6,761 bases of DNA. It comes from Sulfurimonas sp. Its GTDB lineage: Bacteria > Campylobacterota > Campylobacteria > Campylobacterales > Sulfurimonadaceae. Position numbers and translations under genes: made by a program. How positions within the stretch are numbered: the stretch's first letter is position 1; each line of letters begins with the position of its first letter. Where the stretch lies: NCBI GenBank assembly GCA_002733945.2, contig NVXO02000004.1, positions 33,619 through 40,379 of the forward strand. Reading direction: 5' to 3'. Below, one piece after another: positions 5,497-6,761 of the stretch. The notes below the pieces were generated by a model. It searched no databases. It was given only the letters and a program-made list of their open reading frames with translations, and was not told where the DNA came from.

Positions 5497-6501
5497 TTGA
5501 AATTTAGTGAATATATGACAGAGTGGTTATATGGTAAAGATGGTTACTATGCAACTTACAAAAACATCGGTAAAGAGGGTGACTTCTATACGGCTGTAAG
5601 CACAAGTAAGTTTTTTGGTGGCACTATTGCAAAACATATAATCTCTTTAGTAGATGATGGTTTTTTAGAATCAAATGCTGTGATTTGTGAGATTGGTGCA
5701 CATCATGGCTATTTCTTAGCTGATGTATGTGAGTTTATTTATACTCTTAGACCTGAGTTACTTCAAACATTTAACTTTGTAATAATAGAACGATTTGATG
5801 ACCTCCAAGAGCAGCAGAGAAACTACTTTAAGGACTCCTTTGGTGATGCTGTACAACTTACACATTATAAGTCCTTAACTGAGCTTCAATGTAATAATGC
5901 TTTTTTTATAGCAAATGAAATTTTTGATGCTTTTCCTTGTGAGTTATATTATAAAGGTAAAACAGGCAGTGTTGATGGGCATGAAGTCAACTTTGATGTA
6001 GACAATACTTGGGTAGAAGAAAAAGCTAAAAAGTATAATAAAGACCGTGGTGAAATCGCTATTGGTTACGAAGAGTTTGCTTTAGAAATGGCTGCATCTT
6101 GTGAAAAGTTTGAGTTTATGAGTTTTGATTATGGTGAGATGGTCGCTCGTCCTGACTTTTCACTACGTATTTACTCTAAACATAAGGTAATTCCTTTTTT
6201 TATTCCGCAAGATAATGAAGACTATTTGCCAAGAGAGACTCTTTTTGCTAAAAGTGATATAACCTATGATGTAACATTTGCACATGTTAAAGATGCATAT
6301 ATGGAAGCTGGTGTAGAGTTTGTAGAGCTTAAAGCTCAGATGGTTGCACTTATAGATATGGGAATGCTGGACCTTTTAGAAATGCTTAAAGAGAAGGTAG
6401 ATGAAAAACTCTATAGACAAGAGTTAGAAAAAGCAAAAATGTTAATCATGCCTAATTTTTTAGGTGAACGCTTTAAAATGATACGATTAAGAAAGGCCTA
6501 G
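5497..6501 (+). CDS. SAM-dependent methyltransferase, MidA/NDUFAF7 family (DUF185, COG1565)
   Basis: A class I methyltransferase-like protein of the family whose mitochondrial member NDUFAF7/MidA methylates an arginine of the complex I NDUFS2 subunit; the bacterial substrate is not established. The 334 residues match the family. Visible markers are GDFYTAVSTSKFFGGTIAKH (28-47), the SAM-loop strand AVICEIGAHHG (61-71), the acidic E98 in FVIIERF, ANEIFDAFP (139-147, family pattern NExxDAxP), SFDYG (209-213), DITYDVTFAHV (254-264), the QMVALIDMGML segment (281-291) and MPNFLGERFKMI (318-329). The glycine motif is E-I-G-A-H-H-G rather than the common ExGxGxG, so SAM binding may differ. It starts with TTG and lies 52 bases after the outer membrane factor gene, probably the last gene of the operon. 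Its stop overlaps the pilT stop on the other strand. No complex I gene is in the window. Confidence 0.87.
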   Translation: MKFSEYMTEWLYGKDGYYATYKNIGKEGDFYTAVSTSKFFGGTIAKHIISLVDDGFLESNAVICEIGAHHGYFLADVCEFIYTLRPELLQTFNFVIIERFDDLQEQQRNYFKDSFGDAVQLTHYKSLTELQCNNAFFIANEIFDAFPCELYYKGKTGSVDGHEVNFDVDNTWVEEKAKKYNKDRGEIAIGYEEFALEMAASCEKFEFMSFDYGEMVARPDFSLRIYSKHKVIPFFIPQDNEDYLPRETLFAKSDITYDVTFAHVKDAYMEAGVEFVELKAQMVALIDMGMLDLLEMLKEKVDEKLYRQELEKAKMLIMPNFLGERFKMIRLRKA

Positions 6502-6761
6502 AGCCCACCTATCATTTTTATCAACTCTTCTGGTCTATTAGAGTTTTTAATAGCATTCTCTTTAGATATGATATTTTTTTGTAGTAAGTCAATGAGTTGC
6601 TGTGTTTGAGTTGTCATTCGTGTTTCTGTTTGATTAAGTTGCATTTGCGAGTAAATTTGGTGTACTTTATCTTCACGGATTTGATTTTGAACTGCTGGAT
6701 TTGTGATAAGAATCTCTTGTGTTGCAACTTTTCCACTACCGATTCTTGGTATAAGTGTTTG
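6498..6761 (-). CDS. pilT: Type IV pilus retraction ATPase PilT, C-terminal part (partial)
   Basis: The last 87 residues of a minus-strand protein whose 5' part lies beyond the window. The frame reads QTLIPRIGSGKVATQEILIT, then NPAVQNQIREDKVHQIYSQM, and ends with KENAIKNSNRPEELIKMIGGL before TAG. This matches the PilT C-terminus: the QRLVPK-like strand, the AIRNLIRE-like helix (NPAVQNQIRE, residues 21-30 of the visible part), the KxHQIYSxMQ helix, QTQQLIDLL and KENA. PilT hexamers hydrolyse ATP at the inner face of the cytoplasmic membrane to depolymerise the pilus, powering twitching and DNA uptake. The Walker motifs are outside the window. Oddly, the retraction motif is AVQNQIRE, with Gln in place of Arg and Leu of AIRNLIRE. 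A PilB/PilU-type paralogue is possible; PilT or PilU fits best. It converges on the methyltransferase with a 4-base overlap. Confidence 0.85.
   Translation of the reverse strand, partial: QTLIPRIGSGKVATQEILITNPAVQNQIREDKVHQIYSQMQLNQTETRMTTQTQQLIDLLQKNIISKENAIKNSNRPEELIKMIGGL

Noticed and set aside
1..6761. Mobile element, defence island or CRISPR array
   Set aside because: No integrase, transposase, direct-repeat array or target-site duplication is visible, and all genes belong to well-known chromosomal families with similar AT-rich composition.

Overview
The window looks like chromosomal DNA of a Campylobacterota bacterium, most likely of the Sulfurimonas/Sulfuricurvum kind. The evidence is AT-rich coding sequence, a CheV chemotaxis protein, a Na+-pumping decarboxylase beta subunit, T-rich promoters with a -10 box and no clear -35, and a PilT-like type IV pilus ATPase. 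This assignment rests on gene content and style; no database search was run. The genes are mostly ordinary housekeeping genes and there is no phage, transposase, CRISPR array, tRNA or rRNA.

Layout: (1) 2-1078 (+), 5'-truncated oxaloacetate/Na+-translocating decarboxylase beta subunit. (2) 1079-1230, a convergent intergenic gap holding two hairpins inside an imperfect inverted repeat, followed by an A10-G9 homopolymer block. (3) 1231-2169 (-), cheV. (4) 2170-2258, a compact divergent promoter region. (5) 2259-6501 (+), a probable four-gene operon: small periplasmic HlyD/MFP-like adaptor, argD-type aminotransferase, TolC-like outer membrane factor and MidA/NDUFAF7-family methyltransferase. (6) 6498-6761 (-), the C-terminal end of pilT, converging on the methyltransferase with the two stop codons interlocked in a single CTAG.

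The most notable arrangement is the adaptor / argD / outer-membrane-factor cluster. The two halves of an envelope export conduit are split by an amino-acid biosynthesis gene, and the outer membrane factor starts inside argD (44-bp overlap), so its signal peptide is encoded out of frame in the last codons of argD. No inner-membrane pump lies between them. The adaptor promoter sits so close to the start codon that the mRNA may be leaderless.

A second theme is a set of small hairpins with CTAA-type loops, two after oadB/cheV and two between the outer membrane factor and the methyltransferase. Several are preceded by GAGG and they may belong to a dispersed intergenic repeat family. I found no convincing evidence of a wholly new biological system; the items listed are modest leads.
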